The notes under the pieces are model-generated. The model searched no databases. It was not told the origin of the DNA and saw nothing but the letters and a program-made list of their open reading frames with translations. A stretch of DNA of 64,000 nt from assembly GCF_001426245.1 (NCBI RefSeq), contig NZ_LMCM01000009.1, positions 124,001 to 188,000 of the forward strand, read 5' to 3'. This stretch comes from Phycicoccus sp. Root101 (GTDB lineage Bacteria; Actinomycetota; Actinomycetes; Actinomycetales; Dermatophilaceae). Positions 21,695-29,950 of the stretch are shown here, in pieces (the first letter of the stretch is position 1; each line of letters begins with the position of its first letter). The translations under genes were made by a program, and so were the position numbers.

Positions 21695-21755
21695 CCGGTA
21701 TGCCGTCCGCCGACCTGCGCAGCGCGCGGGGCCCACGTCGTGGGCGGCATACCGG
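21695..21755 (+). terminator. REP-like hairpin between gluB and gluC
   Basis: CCGGTATGCCG (21695-21705) and CGGCATACCGG (21745-21755) are perfect 11-bp arms, and the interior holds a second small stem CCCAC-GTC-GTGGG. It sits between the binding-protein and permease genes, where stabilising or attenuating hairpins are often found in ABC importer operons. The arms are centred on the GGCATAC heptamer. Confidence 0.6.
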
Positions 21756-21797
21756 GAGGTCCTGCACGTCCCCCCACCGCAACGGAAGGTTCCCTGC

Positions 21798-22463
21798 ATG
21801 GGTGACATCCTGAGCAAGTACGACGTCCTCGGCGCCTTCGGCATGACCGTGTACCTCGCGTTCTTCTCGGCCATCGGCTCGCTGCTCCTGGGCACCGTCG
21901 TCGGCATCATGCGCCTGTCGCCGGTGCGGGTGCTGCGACTGCTCGGGACGGGGTACGTCAACATCTTCCGCAACACCCCGCTCACCCTGCTCGTGGTGCT
22001 GAGCGTCCTGGGCCTGACGTACATCCTCGGCCTCAACCTGGACCCCTCGTCGATCACCGGCAACGCGAGCCGTTGGGCCATCGTCATGCTGTCGATCTAC
22101 CACGCGTCATTCGTGTGCGAGGCGTTGCGGTCCGGCGTCAACACCATCCCGGCAGGGCAGGCGGAGGCGGCTCGCGCCATCGGGTTGACGTTCGGGCAGA
22201 GCATGCGAGAAGTCTTGCTGCCACAGGCTTTTCGCGGCGCCATCGCACCGCTCGGATCGACGCTCATCGCGCTGATCAAGAACACCACCGTGGCCGCGGT
22301 CGTCGGCGTCGCCGAGGCCGCCAACCTCATGGCGGTCATCATCGAGAACGAGACGGGCGGACTGGTCGTGTTCCTCGTGTTCGCCATCGGGTTCGTCATC
22401 CTGACGCTGCCGCTGGGCCTGGCCTTCACGAGCCTGTCGCGGCGCCTGGCGGTGAAGCGATGA
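21798..22463 (+). CDS. gluC: Glutamate-type ABC importer, permease 1
   Basis: The 221-residue permease has about five membrane helices and the EAA loop 'GQAEAARAIGLTFGQ' that contacts the ATPase, characteristic of the HisMQ/GlnP family. It forms a heterodimer with the next gene, which it overlaps by ATGA. The start follows GGAAGG by about 9 nt. Confidence 0.92.
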   Translation: MGDILSKYDVLGAFGMTVYLAFFSAIGSLLLGTVVGIMRLSPVRVLRLLGTGYVNIFRNTPLTLLVVLSVLGLTYILGLNLDPSSITGNASRWAIVMLSIYHASFVCEALRSGVNTIPAGQAEAARAIGLTFGQSMREVLLPQAFRGAIAPLGSTLIALIKNTTVAAVVGVAEAANLMAVIIENETGGLVVFLVFAIGFVILTLPLGLAFTSLSRRLAVKR

Positions 22464-23380
22464 GCTCCAACGTCCTGTTCGACGCACCGGGTCCCCGCGC
22501 CCGGCGGCGTCACGCGATCCTGTCCGTCCTCGGTGCCGCCCTCGTCGTCGGGCTGGTCTACCTCGTGGTCCGCAAGCTGGGCGACGCCGGCCAGCTCGAG
22601 GTCGAGCAGTGGAAGCCGTTCGTCGTCGACCGCTCCGTCTGGCGCGACTACCTGCTCCCGGGGCTGCTGGGCACCTTCAAGGCGGCGGTCCTCTCGATCG
22701 CGCTGGCCGGTGTCTTCGGGCTGCTGCTCGGGGTGGGAAGGCTCTCGGGGATCGCGCCGATCCGGTGGGCCAGCAGTGTCGTCGTCGAGTTCTTCCGCGC
22801 CGTCCCGGTCCTCATCATGATGATCGCCAGCTACGGCCTCTACTCCCGCAGCGGCGTGTTCTCACCCGAGACCGCTCCCCTGGCGGGTGTCGTGACGGGG
22901 CTGACCCTCTACAACGGGTCGGTCATCGCCGAGCTCGTCCGCTCCGGCGTGCACTCGCTGCCGAAGGGCCAGTCCGAGGCCGGGCTCAGCGTGGGCCTCA
23001 CCCCGGCGCAGACGCTGCGGTCGATCCAGCTGCCCCAGGCGCTCACCGCCATGCTGCCCGCGCTCATCGGGCAGTTCGTGGTCATCCTCAAGGACTCCGC
23101 CCTGGGGTACGCGATCACCTACCTGGAGCTGCTCAACTGGTCCAAGACCCTCGGATCGGCCTTCGCCAACGTGCTGCAGGCCTACCTCGTGGCGGCGGTG
23201 CTCTTCATCATCGTCAACTACCTGCTCACCGTGCTCGCCTCCCGGGTCCAGCGTCGCCTGTCCCGGCGCGGCCGGGCCAACGTCGTGGCCGTCGGGGCCG
23301 TGGTCGGCGCCGTCCCCGAGGCATCCACGCTGGGTGGCCAGGGTGTGGTCAACACCGACGGGACGCAAGGGGGCCCCTGA
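22460..23380 (+). CDS. gluD: Glutamate-type ABC importer, permease 2
   Basis: The 306-residue permease has an N-terminal helix, four or more further helices, and the EAA loop 'GQSEAGLSVGLTPAQ'. The ATG overlaps the gluC stop, indicating coupled translation. About 45 residues beyond the last helix form a basic, then Val/Gly-rich cytoplasmic tail not shared with GluC. It ends the gluABCD unit. Confidence 0.92.
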   Translation: MSSNVLFDAPGPRARRRHAILSVLGAALVVGLVYLVVRKLGDAGQLEVEQWKPFVVDRSVWRDYLLPGLLGTFKAAVLSIALAGVFGLLLGVGRLSGIAPIRWASSVVVEFFRAVPVLIMMIASYGLYSRSGVFSPETAPLAGVVTGLTLYNGSVIAELVRSGVHSLPKGQSEAGLSVGLTPAQTLRSIQLPQALTAMLPALIGQFVVILKDSALGYAITYLELLNWSKTLGSAFANVLQAYLVAAVLFIIVNYLLTVLASRVQRRLSRRGRANVVAVGAVVGAVPEASTLGGQGVVNTDGTQGGP

Positions 23381-23444
23381 GGTCGTGTCGTCGGTGCCGG
23401 GGTGAGCGCGGTGACCCCGCCGCCAACACCTCGGCGCCAGGGCA

Positions 23445-24320
23445 TCACATGCCGGGCGGCCGCCTGTCCTTCCGGTCCAGCAGCGGCCTCGAGCCCCGGT
23501 ACTCGCTGGGTCCCTTGACGTCACCCAGCTGGTTGAGCGAGCGGGAGAAGTCGTCGATGAGCCGGCGGGCCCTCCTGATCTCCCGCTCGGCACCTCGCCC
23601 GGGCTGACCCGACCGCCCGGGCGACGCCGCCCGTCGAAGGACCCGCAGAGCCGGGCGCGCTGTGCGCCGGGACAGCCTGCGCGCACCGAGCACGCGGTCG
23701 ACCAGGACCTGGAGATGCTCCCTCGCCGCAAGGATCAGCGCTGCATCCGCGGGCGACGGGGGGATCCCGGCGACATCGGCCACGGCAACTGCACCGTGCC
23801 GGAGGGAGCGGGGGACTCCGTCGGCAGAGTACCGCCAGTGCCACGGCGCGGGCGGCGCCGAGGTGGCCAGGGCCTCGAGGGCCTTCAGCTGGCGCCGTCC
23901 GAGCCACATCCCTGCCCGTGGCCCTCCCACCCACGGGCTGAGGTCCAGCGATGCCACCGCTTGGCGCAGAGCCCTGTCGGACCCGAGGGCGGCCCAGAGG
24001 TCCTGGAGCCGGGCGAGCTCCTCCCGGTCGCGCCGGGCGCGTTCGGTCCCGGTCGAGCGCAGACGCAGCACCTCCCGCACCAGGGCCGGGACGAGCTCCG
24101 GTGCAGCACAGATCAGCTCGGCCGCCGGGCCACCGAAGTAGTGGTGGTCGAGCTCGAGCACGCAGCCGGACCGGGAGTAGATCGCGTCGAAGGCCTCGTG
24201 CTCGGGGTCCTGGCTCAGCACCCACGGACCCGCGGAGGCGCCGGCGCAGAGCGCCAGGAGTCGGTGGAGCTGCTCGTCATCCACGTCGCGGGGAGCGGAC
24301 CGGCTCGCCCCGCGCGTCAC
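23445..24320 (-). CDS. Hypothetical protein with two phage-type 'PGPW' modules
   Basis: The 291-residue protein is not recognised as a whole. It contains two similar modules: residues 21-88 (LLALCAGASAGPW ... PAAELICAAPELVPALVREV) and 147-214 (LEALATSAPPAPW ... ADAALILAAREHLQVLVDRV). The pattern, a short helix ending in PGPW/PAPW and then an Ala/Leu helix, recalls the small Ead/Ea22-like proteins of phages. The C-terminal 70 residues are Arg-rich and basic. The start is uncertain: the GTG at 24318-24320 is used, and the frame is open to another GTG at 24426-24428. It converges on gluD. Confidence 0.5.
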   Translation of the reverse strand: MTRGASRSAPRDVDDEQLHRLLALCAGASAGPWVLSQDPEHEAFDAIYSRSGCVLELDHHYFGGPAAELICAAPELVPALVREVLRLRSTGTERARRDREELARLQDLWAALGSDRALRQAVASLDLSPWVGGPRAGMWLGRRQLKALEALATSAPPAPWHWRYSADGVPRSLRHGAVAVADVAGIPPSPADAALILAAREHLQVLVDRVLGARRLSRRTARPALRVLRRAASPGRSGQPGRGAEREIRRARRLIDDFSRSLNQLGDVKGPSEYRGSRPLLDRKDRRPPGM

Positions 24321-24556
24321 CGTCCCACCGAGATCCGCCTGCGCCGCCGGGACCTGCGCATCGTCGCCTCTCCGCTGCCGGATGATGCAGACCGCTGACG
24401 GACCGCACTCCTTCTGGCTACGAGTCACTGTAGGGCCGTGGTCGCGACGATTCCCGGTATTCCAGATCCCCCGCGTCCGGGCCTTGCTAGCGTGTGGGGA
24501 CGACGGATGCGGAGGCGCGGCATGGTGCTTGGTCCGGACCGTGGTGCGGTGGGTCG

Positions 24557-25945
24557 ATGACGTCCCCGGCGCGTTCGACCAGCGGCAGCGGCCCGCGGGT
24601 GATCGTCATCGGTGCCGGTATGGCGGGCCTGGTCGCCTGCCTCGAACTCGTCGACCTGGGCTACGACCCGGTCATCCTCGAAGGTCAGTCCCGGGTGGGC
24701 GGGCGCATCCTCACCCTGCGCGACTTCGCCCCCGGCCTCCACGCCGAGGCGGGCGCGATGCGGATCGCCCGGGTCCACCAGCTGACGCTGGAGTACTGCC
24801 GGCGGTTCGGGCTCGGGCTGCGCCCCTTCGTCATGGAGAACCCCAACGCGCTGGTCTACATCGCCGGGAAGCGGTGGACCTACGAACAGGTCAACCGCGA
24901 GCCGGACCTGCTCGGCTTCGACCTGCACGAACGGGAGCGGGGACGGACGTACGAGGACCTGTGGCTCGAGGCGACCACGGAGATCAGGGACCGCTACGCG
25001 CGCGAAGGGCCGACCGCGCTGGCGGGCATCGGCAAGGAGTACAGCCACGACTCCATCCGGGACTTCCTGCTCCGGCGGGGCTTCTCGGAGGGCGCCCTTG
25101 AGCTCTACGGCCTGATGAGCTTTCGCGAGGCCAACATGAACGCGGCCGTGATCGAGCAGTTCAGGGAGATCGTCGGGCACGCCTTCGAGGACATGCAAGA
25201 AGTCGTCGGCGGCATGGACCAGCTGCCCCGAGCGATCTACCGCCAGCTGCGGAGCCGCGTCCGCTTCGGGGCGCAGGTGCAGGCCGTGACCCAGGACCCT
25301 GGGTCGGTCACGGTGCACTACCGGACCCGCGCCGGGGTCTTCTCGGAGACCGCGGACCACGTGGTCTGCACCGTGCCGCTCGGGCTGCTGAGGCACCTCG
25401 ACTTCCAACCCCCGCTGCCCCGCGCGAAGTACCGCGCCATCCGGCAGCTCAACTACAACGCCTCCACGAAGATCTTCCTCCAGGTGCGCCACAGGTTCTG
25501 GGAGTCCGCAGACGGGATCGTGGGTGGCACCACGACCACGGACCTCCCGATCCGACGGATGGTCTACCCGTCCCACTCCGACCCCGAGGACGAGCGAGCC
25601 GTCCTGCTGGCGAGCTACACGTGGGGTCAGGACGCGGCACGCTGGGGCGCCCTGGGACCCGACGAGCGGATCAGCCTCGCCATCAAGGACGTGGCGAAGA
25701 TCCACCCCCAGATCGTGGACGAGGTGGAGGGCGGTACCTCCCACGTCTGGCAGAACGACCCGTGGGCCGGAGGTGCGTTCGCCCTGTTCGAACCCGGTCA
25801 GGAGACAGCCCTCCACGAGGACATCGTGAGCGCGCACGGCCGTATCCATTTCGCCGGCGAGCACGCCTCGGTGCACCATGCCTGGATCGAAGGAGCCATC
25901 GAGTCCGGCCTCCGTGCAGCCAGGGCCATCGACGGGTCCAGCTGA
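24557..25945 (+). CDS. Flavin amine oxidase, L-amino-acid oxidase-like
   Basis: The 462-residue flavoprotein has an N-terminal FAD motif (VIVIGAGMAGLVACLELVDLG), the GGRILTLRD turn, and the LAAO-type AEAGAMRIARVH stretch, in which the Arg holds the substrate carboxylate. The C-terminus has the flavin-binding HFAGEHAS..HAWIEGAIESG motif. Such enzymes oxidise L-amino acids or amines to keto acids or aldehydes with H2O2 and ammonia. No signal peptide is seen, so it is probably cytoplasmic. The ATG at 24557 is placed near the conserved core; a TAGCGT element at 24488-24493 would give a leader of about 57 nt. Proximity to an amino-acid importer is suggestive only. Confidence 0.83.
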   Translation: MTSPARSTSGSGPRVIVIGAGMAGLVACLELVDLGYDPVILEGQSRVGGRILTLRDFAPGLHAEAGAMRIARVHQLTLEYCRRFGLGLRPFVMENPNALVYIAGKRWTYEQVNREPDLLGFDLHERERGRTYEDLWLEATTEIRDRYAREGPTALAGIGKEYSHDSIRDFLLRRGFSEGALELYGLMSFREANMNAAVIEQFREIVGHAFEDMQEVVGGMDQLPRAIYRQLRSRVRFGAQVQAVTQDPGSVTVHYRTRAGVFSETADHVVCTVPLGLLRHLDFQPPLPRAKYRAIRQLNYNASTKIFLQVRHRFWESADGIVGGTTTTDLPIRRMVYPSHSDPEDERAVLLASYTWGQDAARWGALGPDERISLAIKDVAKIHPQIVDEVEGGTSHVWQNDPWAGGAFALFEPGQETALHEDIVSAHGRIHFAGEHASVHHAWIEGAIESGLRAARAIDGSS

Positions 25946-25963
25946 TCGGTCGCCCGCTCACGA

Positions 25964-25997
25964 CGAAGGCCCCGGACCTGGTGGTCCGGGGCCTTCG
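25964..25997. terminator. Bidirectional terminator between the amine oxidase gene and tRNA-Asn
   Basis: CGAAGGCCCCGGACC and GGTCCGGGGCCTTCG form a perfect 15-bp stem with a TGGT loop, between convergent transcription units. It lies 19 bp past the oxidase stop and 8 bp past the tRNA 3' end. Confidence 0.85.
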
Positions 25998-26004
25998 CGG
26001 CGGG

Positions 26005-26077
26005 CTCCCCCGGTTGGACTCGAACCAACAACCTGCCGATTAACAGTCGGCTGCTCTGCCAATTGAGCTACAGGGGA
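26005..26077 (-). tRNA. tRNA-Asn (anticodon GUU)
   Basis: The 73-nt cloverleaf has acceptor TCCCCTG/CGGGGGA, D arm with GCTC..GAGC, anticodon loop CTGTTAA, T arm GTTGG-TTCGAGT-CCAAC and discriminator G, as expected for tRNA-Asn. Confidence 0.95.
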
Positions 26078-26142
26078 AAGTGCTTCGGCGGTGACCCGCC
26101 GTTCGCGCTGCGCAACCATAGCAAAGGATGCGCGTCGACCAG

Positions 26143-26166
26143 AAAACGGGACCCGCCGCGCGGGTC
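26143..26166 (-). terminator. Rho-independent terminator of the dnaG operon
   Basis: On the minus strand GACCCGC-GCG-GCGGGTC is followed by CCGTTTT, a classical stem plus T tract, 29 bp beyond the stop of the gene at 26195-26743. Confidence 0.8.
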
Positions 26167-26194
26167 GGCTCCTGGGCCGGGTCGCGAACCGTGC

Positions 26195-26743
26195 TCAGGA
26201 GAGCCCGACCTGCTCCCGCAGGTAGGCCAGGGCTGCAGCCGTCGCGGCGGCCACCTCGGGGTCGTCCGCCCGCACGCCACGCCCGAGGACGACCTGCTCG
26301 ACGAGGCCGCCACGGCCGAGGTCCTGGCGGATGACGGCGCGGGCGGTGCGGCGGGGGCCGAGCTCGATCTTCTGGGTCAGCACGACGCTGGCCTGCACCC
26401 GCTCCCGCAGCGTCTCCGGCAGGAGCGTCGTGTCACCGAGGACCCACTGGCTCGGTCTGGTCCCGTCGATCCACGTCACGGTCAGCTGGGTGAGCTCGGC
26501 CGACCACGACCCGGAGTCCACCTCGTGCCACGGGCGGGTGAGGGTGGGCTCGCCGGCAGCGCCGACGGCATACAGGGCGTGGTTGGTCGCGACGAGGGTG
26601 GTGCCGCTGGGCTCCCCTGCCACCCCCGGGCCGGCGCCGACGAGCACCGGCGCCCAGGTGAGCACGCGCTCCCCCGGACCGAGGCCGACGGCGGCCCGGA
26701 CGTCGGCAGGGAGTCTGGGCGCGCGACGCAGCGAGAGCGCCAT
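26195..26743 (-). CDS. Conserved hypothetical protein coupled to dnaG
   Basis: The 182-residue protein is unrecognised by function. It is mostly beta-rich in its first two thirds (VLTWAPVL, TTLVATNHALYAV, 'LTVTWIDGTRPSQWVLG') and ends with a helix, resembling actinobacterial proteins found immediately after dnaG. No signal peptide or helix for the membrane is seen. Its ATG shares one base with the dnaG stop (TGATG), so it is translationally coupled, and the operon ends at the terminator downstream. Confidence 0.65.
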   Translation of the reverse strand: MALSLRRAPRLPADVRAAVGLGPGERVLTWAPVLVGAGPGVAGEPSGTTLVATNHALYAVGAAGEPTLTRPWHEVDSGSWSAELTQLTVTWIDGTRPSQWVLGDTTLLPETLRERVQASVVLTQKIELGPRRTARAVIRQDLGRGGLVEQVVLGRGVRADDPEVAAATAAALAYLREQVGLS

Positions 26744-28701
26744 CAGCTGGCCCGGTCGCGCAGCTGCGCGAGCTCGCGCTGCAGGTCCTGCAGCTGACCG
26801 CTGAGCGTCCGGGACGCTGCCGGGTCGCTGTGCGGGTCGGCCGCCATCCGGCGCATCGCCGACATGGCGTCCCCGATCTTCCTCGTCAAGGTGACCTCCT
26901 GGACCCGCACGAGCAGCGAGTCGATGTAACGGCGTTCGGGCAGGCCCGTCGCCTTGTCGAACCGCGTGGGCAGCGGGGCCACCGACAGCTCGGAGACCAG
27001 GGTGCGGACCGAGAGCGGCGCGGCTTCGGCGACCGCGTCGCCCCAGGCCTGGGTGGACATCCCGCGCTGCGGACCACCGACACTGCGCACCCCGTCGAAC
27101 ACGGCGCGGTGGGCGGGAGCAGTGAACGCGTCGGGGCTGACGCCGTCGATGTCGGCCTCGTCGAAGCTGTCGGGGTACTGCAGCAACGTCTGCAGGAGCT
27201 GTCGCTCGGCGAAGACCACGGGGTCCCGCAGGTCCGGCGCCGGCAGCGACGAGCGCACCTCCTCGGGCGACGGCTCGGGGACGACGTCGGCATCGGGGCG
27301 CTGGCTGCCCCGGCCGTTCTGCGAGCCCGGGGCGTCTGCCTCGGCCTTGGCGTCGCGAGCGGCCATCCGCTGGGCGCGCGAGACCTCGGCCTGCACCTGC
27401 TCCACCTCGACGCCGATCCAGCCGGAGACGGTGCGGATGTACTCGGGCCGCATGGAGCTGTCACGGATGCTGTTGACGATCGGTGCCGCGGCACGCATTC
27501 CCTGCACGCGGCCCTCGGCGGTGGACAGGTCGAACCGGTCGATCGTGGTCCGCACCGCGAACTCGAACATCGGCACCGCGTCCTCGATGAGGTGGCGCAC
27601 CGCGTCGTCGCCCTTGGCGATGCGCAGCTCGCACGGGTCCATGCCGCCCTCGGCCACGGCGACGAACGACTGCGAGGCCCAGCGCTGGTCCTCGCCGAAC
27701 GCACGCATCGCCGCCTTCTGCCCGGCGGCGTCGCCGTCGAACGTGAAGACGACCTTGGCCGGCGCGAGGTCGGCCTCGTCGCGCATGATCCGCCGCAGCA
27801 TCTTGATGTGGTCGACGCCGAACGACGTGCCACACGTGGCGACGGCACCCTCGATGCCGGCGAGGTGGCAGGCCATGACGTCGGTGTAGCCCTCGACGAT
27901 GACGGCCTTGCGATCCCCCGCGATCGACTTCTTCGCCGCGTCGAGGCCGTAGAGGACCGTCGACTTCTTGTAGATCGGCGTCTCGGAGGTGTTGAGGTAC
28001 TTGGCGGCGATGCGGTCGTCCTCGTAGAGCCGTCGTGCCCCGAACCCGACCGTGTCGCCCGTGATGTCGCGGATCGGCCAGACCAGGCGCCCACGGAAGC
28101 GGTCGTAGAGACCGCGGCTCCCGCGGCCGGACAGGCCCCCCAGCGTCAGCTCCTCGTCGGTGAACCCCTTGCCGCGCAGGTGGCGCGACAGCTCCTCGCC
28201 GCCCCGGGGGGCGAACCCGACGCCGAACCGCTTGGCCGCCTCGCTGTCGAACCCGCGCTCGCGCAGGAAGTCGCGGCCGATCCTCGCCTCGGGCGAGTTG
28301 AGCAGGGCGTGGTGGTAGAACTCCTGCGCCACCCGGTGGGCCTCGACCAGCCGCGAGCGCCGCCCGAGCGACTCACCCGTGCCGGGGCGGCCGCCCTCCT
28401 CGTAGTGCAGCTCCATGCCGAGCTTCTGCGCCAGCCGCTCGACGGCCTCGCTGAACGTGAGGTGCTCGACCTTCTGGACGAACGAGATGACGTCGCCGCC
28501 CTCACCGCACCCGAAGCAGTGCCAGGCACCGACGGTCGAGCGGATGTTGAACGACGGGGTCTTCTCGTCGTGGAACGGGCAGAGCCCCTTCATCGAGCCC
28601 GGACCCGCGGGGCGCAGCGTGACGTGCTCGCGCACGACGTCCTCGATGGACGAGCGCTCCTTGACGAGCGCGACGTCCTCGGCCTTGATCCGACCCGGCA
28701 A
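26743..28701 (-). CDS. dnaG: DNA primase
   Basis: DnaG makes RNA primers for replication. The 652-residue protein has the CHC2 zinc finger (CPFHDEKTPSFN then WHCFGCGEGG), the TOPRIM core with VIVEGYTDV and TFDGDAAGQKAA, and a C-terminal DnaB-interacting helical region. The start is the TTG at 28699-28701: AAGGAGGG lies just upstream, and the product opens LPGRIKAEDVALVKERSS, the family N-terminus. The frame is open further upstream, but that stretch is Gly/Pro-rich and unlike primase. In many actinobacteria dgt lies directly upstream; here an iron-transport operon on the other strand separates them. Confidence 0.95.
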   Translation of the reverse strand: MPGRIKAEDVALVKERSSIEDVVREHVTLRPAGPGSMKGLCPFHDEKTPSFNIRSTVGAWHCFGCGEGGDVISFVQKVEHLTFSEAVERLAQKLGMELHYEEGGRPGTGESLGRRSRLVEAHRVAQEFYHHALLNSPEARIGRDFLRERGFDSEAAKRFGVGFAPRGGEELSRHLRGKGFTDEELTLGGLSGRGSRGLYDRFRGRLVWPIRDITGDTVGFGARRLYEDDRIAAKYLNTSETPIYKKSTVLYGLDAAKKSIAGDRKAVIVEGYTDVMACHLAGIEGAVATCGTSFGVDHIKMLRRIMRDEADLAPAKVVFTFDGDAAGQKAAMRAFGEDQRWASQSFVAVAEGGMDPCELRIAKGDDAVRHLIEDAVPMFEFAVRTTIDRFDLSTAEGRVQGMRAAAPIVNSIRDSSMRPEYIRTVSGWIGVEVEQVQAEVSRAQRMAARDAKAEADAPGSQNGRGSQRPDADVVPEPSPEEVRSSLPAPDLRDPVVFAERQLLQTLLQYPDSFDEADIDGVSPDAFTAPAHRAVFDGVRSVGGPQRGMSTQAWGDAVAEAAPLSVRTLVSELSVAPLPTRFDKATGLPERRYIDSLLVRVQEVTLTRKIGDAMSAMRRMAADPHSDPAASRTLSGQLQDLQRELAQLRDRAS

Positions 28702-28868
28702 CTGGCCCTCCTTGTCGCGGCCGAGTCTAGGTGGTGGCTCGGACGCCGTGGGGGCTCCCCCACGACCACCGACCACGCGGGGTCCCGTGGCCGCGCCGCC
28801 GGCCGGCCCCATACCTCCCGGTCGGCTCGTGGCCGACCCCGCGATTTCAGCGGCCGGGAGGTGAGCAG

Positions 28869-28887
28869 TAAGGTAAGGCTTGCCTTC
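28869..28887 (+). promoter_or_regulatory. IdeR/DtxR-type iron box upstream of the ferric-iron operon
   Basis: TAAGGTAAGGCTTGCCTTC matches 13 of 19 positions of the IdeR/DtxR consensus (TTAGGTTAGGCTAACCTAA), including the AGG..AGGCT..CCT core. It begins with a TAAGGT that could be the -10 element, so iron-loaded repressor would block initiation directly. It lies 32 bp before the GTG. Confidence 0.75.
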
Positions 28888-28918
28888 ACCCCCCCACCCC
28901 GCACAGGAGAACCCGATC

Positions 28919-29950
28919 GTGATCCGCCGACGGACCGTCCTCGTCGCCCTGGCCGCGAGCGCCACCCTCGCCCTCACCGGCTGTGGCAACGGCACCCTCG
29001 AGGCGGGGAAGAACCTCGACCCCGACAAGCTGACGATCTACAGCGCGCAGCACGAGAACCTCACCGAGGCGTGGGCGAAGAAGTTCCAGGACGACACCGG
29101 CATCAAGGTGCAGATCCGGTACGGCAGCGACTCCTCGATGGGCGCGCAGATCGTCCAGGAGGGCGCCAAGTCGCCGGCGGACGTCTTCCTCACCGAGAAC
29201 TCCCCCGCCATGACGACGGTCCAGAACGCCAAGCTCCTGGCCCCGGTCGACGCGAGCACCATCGCGCAGGTCGGCGAGACCTACGCGCCGTCGAGCAAGG
29301 AGTGGGTCGGTATCGCCGCACGCTCCACCGTGCTGGTCTACAACCCCGGCAAGATCACCGAGGCCGAGCTGCCGAAGTCGATCATGGACCTGCAGGACCC
29401 CAAGTGGGCCGGCAAGTGGGGCGCCGCCGCGGGTGGCGCAGACTTCCAGGCGATCGTCAGCGCGATCCTCGCGACCCAGGGCGAGGAGAAGACCGCCACC
29501 TGGCTCAAGGGCCTCAAGGACGGCGCGAAGATCTACCAGAACAACATCGCCGTGATGAAGGCCGTCAACGCCGGTCAGGTCCCGGTCGGGATCATGTACC
29601 ACTACTACTGGTACCGCGACCAGGCGCTGACCAAGGCCGGCAGCGGCAACACCAAGCTCCTGTACTTCCGCAACCAGGACCCCGGTGCGTTCGTGAGCGT
29701 CTCCGGTGGCGCGGTGCTGAAGTCGAGCAAGCACGCCGACAACGCCCAGAAGTTCCTCGCCTTCGTCACCAGTGCCGAGGGCCAGAAGATGCTCGCGACC
29801 AGTGACGCCAAGGAGTACGCCGTCGGCAAGGGTGTCGCGTCCGACGCGGCTCTCGAGCCGCTGGACACCCTCCAGGCACCCAAGGTCGACCCCTACACGC
29901 TCAACGGTCCCAAGGTCATCGAGATGATGACCGCGGCAGGCATCCTCTAG
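28919..29950 (+). CDS. Ferric-iron ABC importer, lipoprotein binding protein (FbpA type)
   Basis: The 343-residue protein has an Arg-rich signal peptide with lipobox LTGC (Cys22) and the iron-binding FbpA/AfuA fold: DKLTIYSAQHENLTEAW at the start, DVFLTENSP, and the Tyr-rich iron-ligand stretch MYHYYWYRDQ near residue 220. It captures Fe3+ outside the membrane. The GTG at 28919 is chosen by its AGGAG site and by signal-peptide length; the frame is open upstream. The iron box immediately upstream supports the substrate. Confidence 0.88.
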   Translation: MIRRRTVLVALAASATLALTGCGNGTLEAGKNLDPDKLTIYSAQHENLTEAWAKKFQDDTGIKVQIRYGSDSSMGAQIVQEGAKSPADVFLTENSPAMTTVQNAKLLAPVDASTIAQVGETYAPSSKEWVGIAARSTVLVYNPGKITEAELPKSIMDLQDPKWAGKWGAAAGGADFQAIVSAILATQGEEKTATWLKGLKDGAKIYQNNIAVMKAVNAGQVPVGIMYHYYWYRDQALTKAGSGNTKLLYFRNQDPGAFVSVSGGAVLKSSKHADNAQKFLAFVTSAEGQKMLATSDAKEYAVGKGVASDAALEPLDTLQAPKVDPYTLNGPKVIEMMTAAGIL

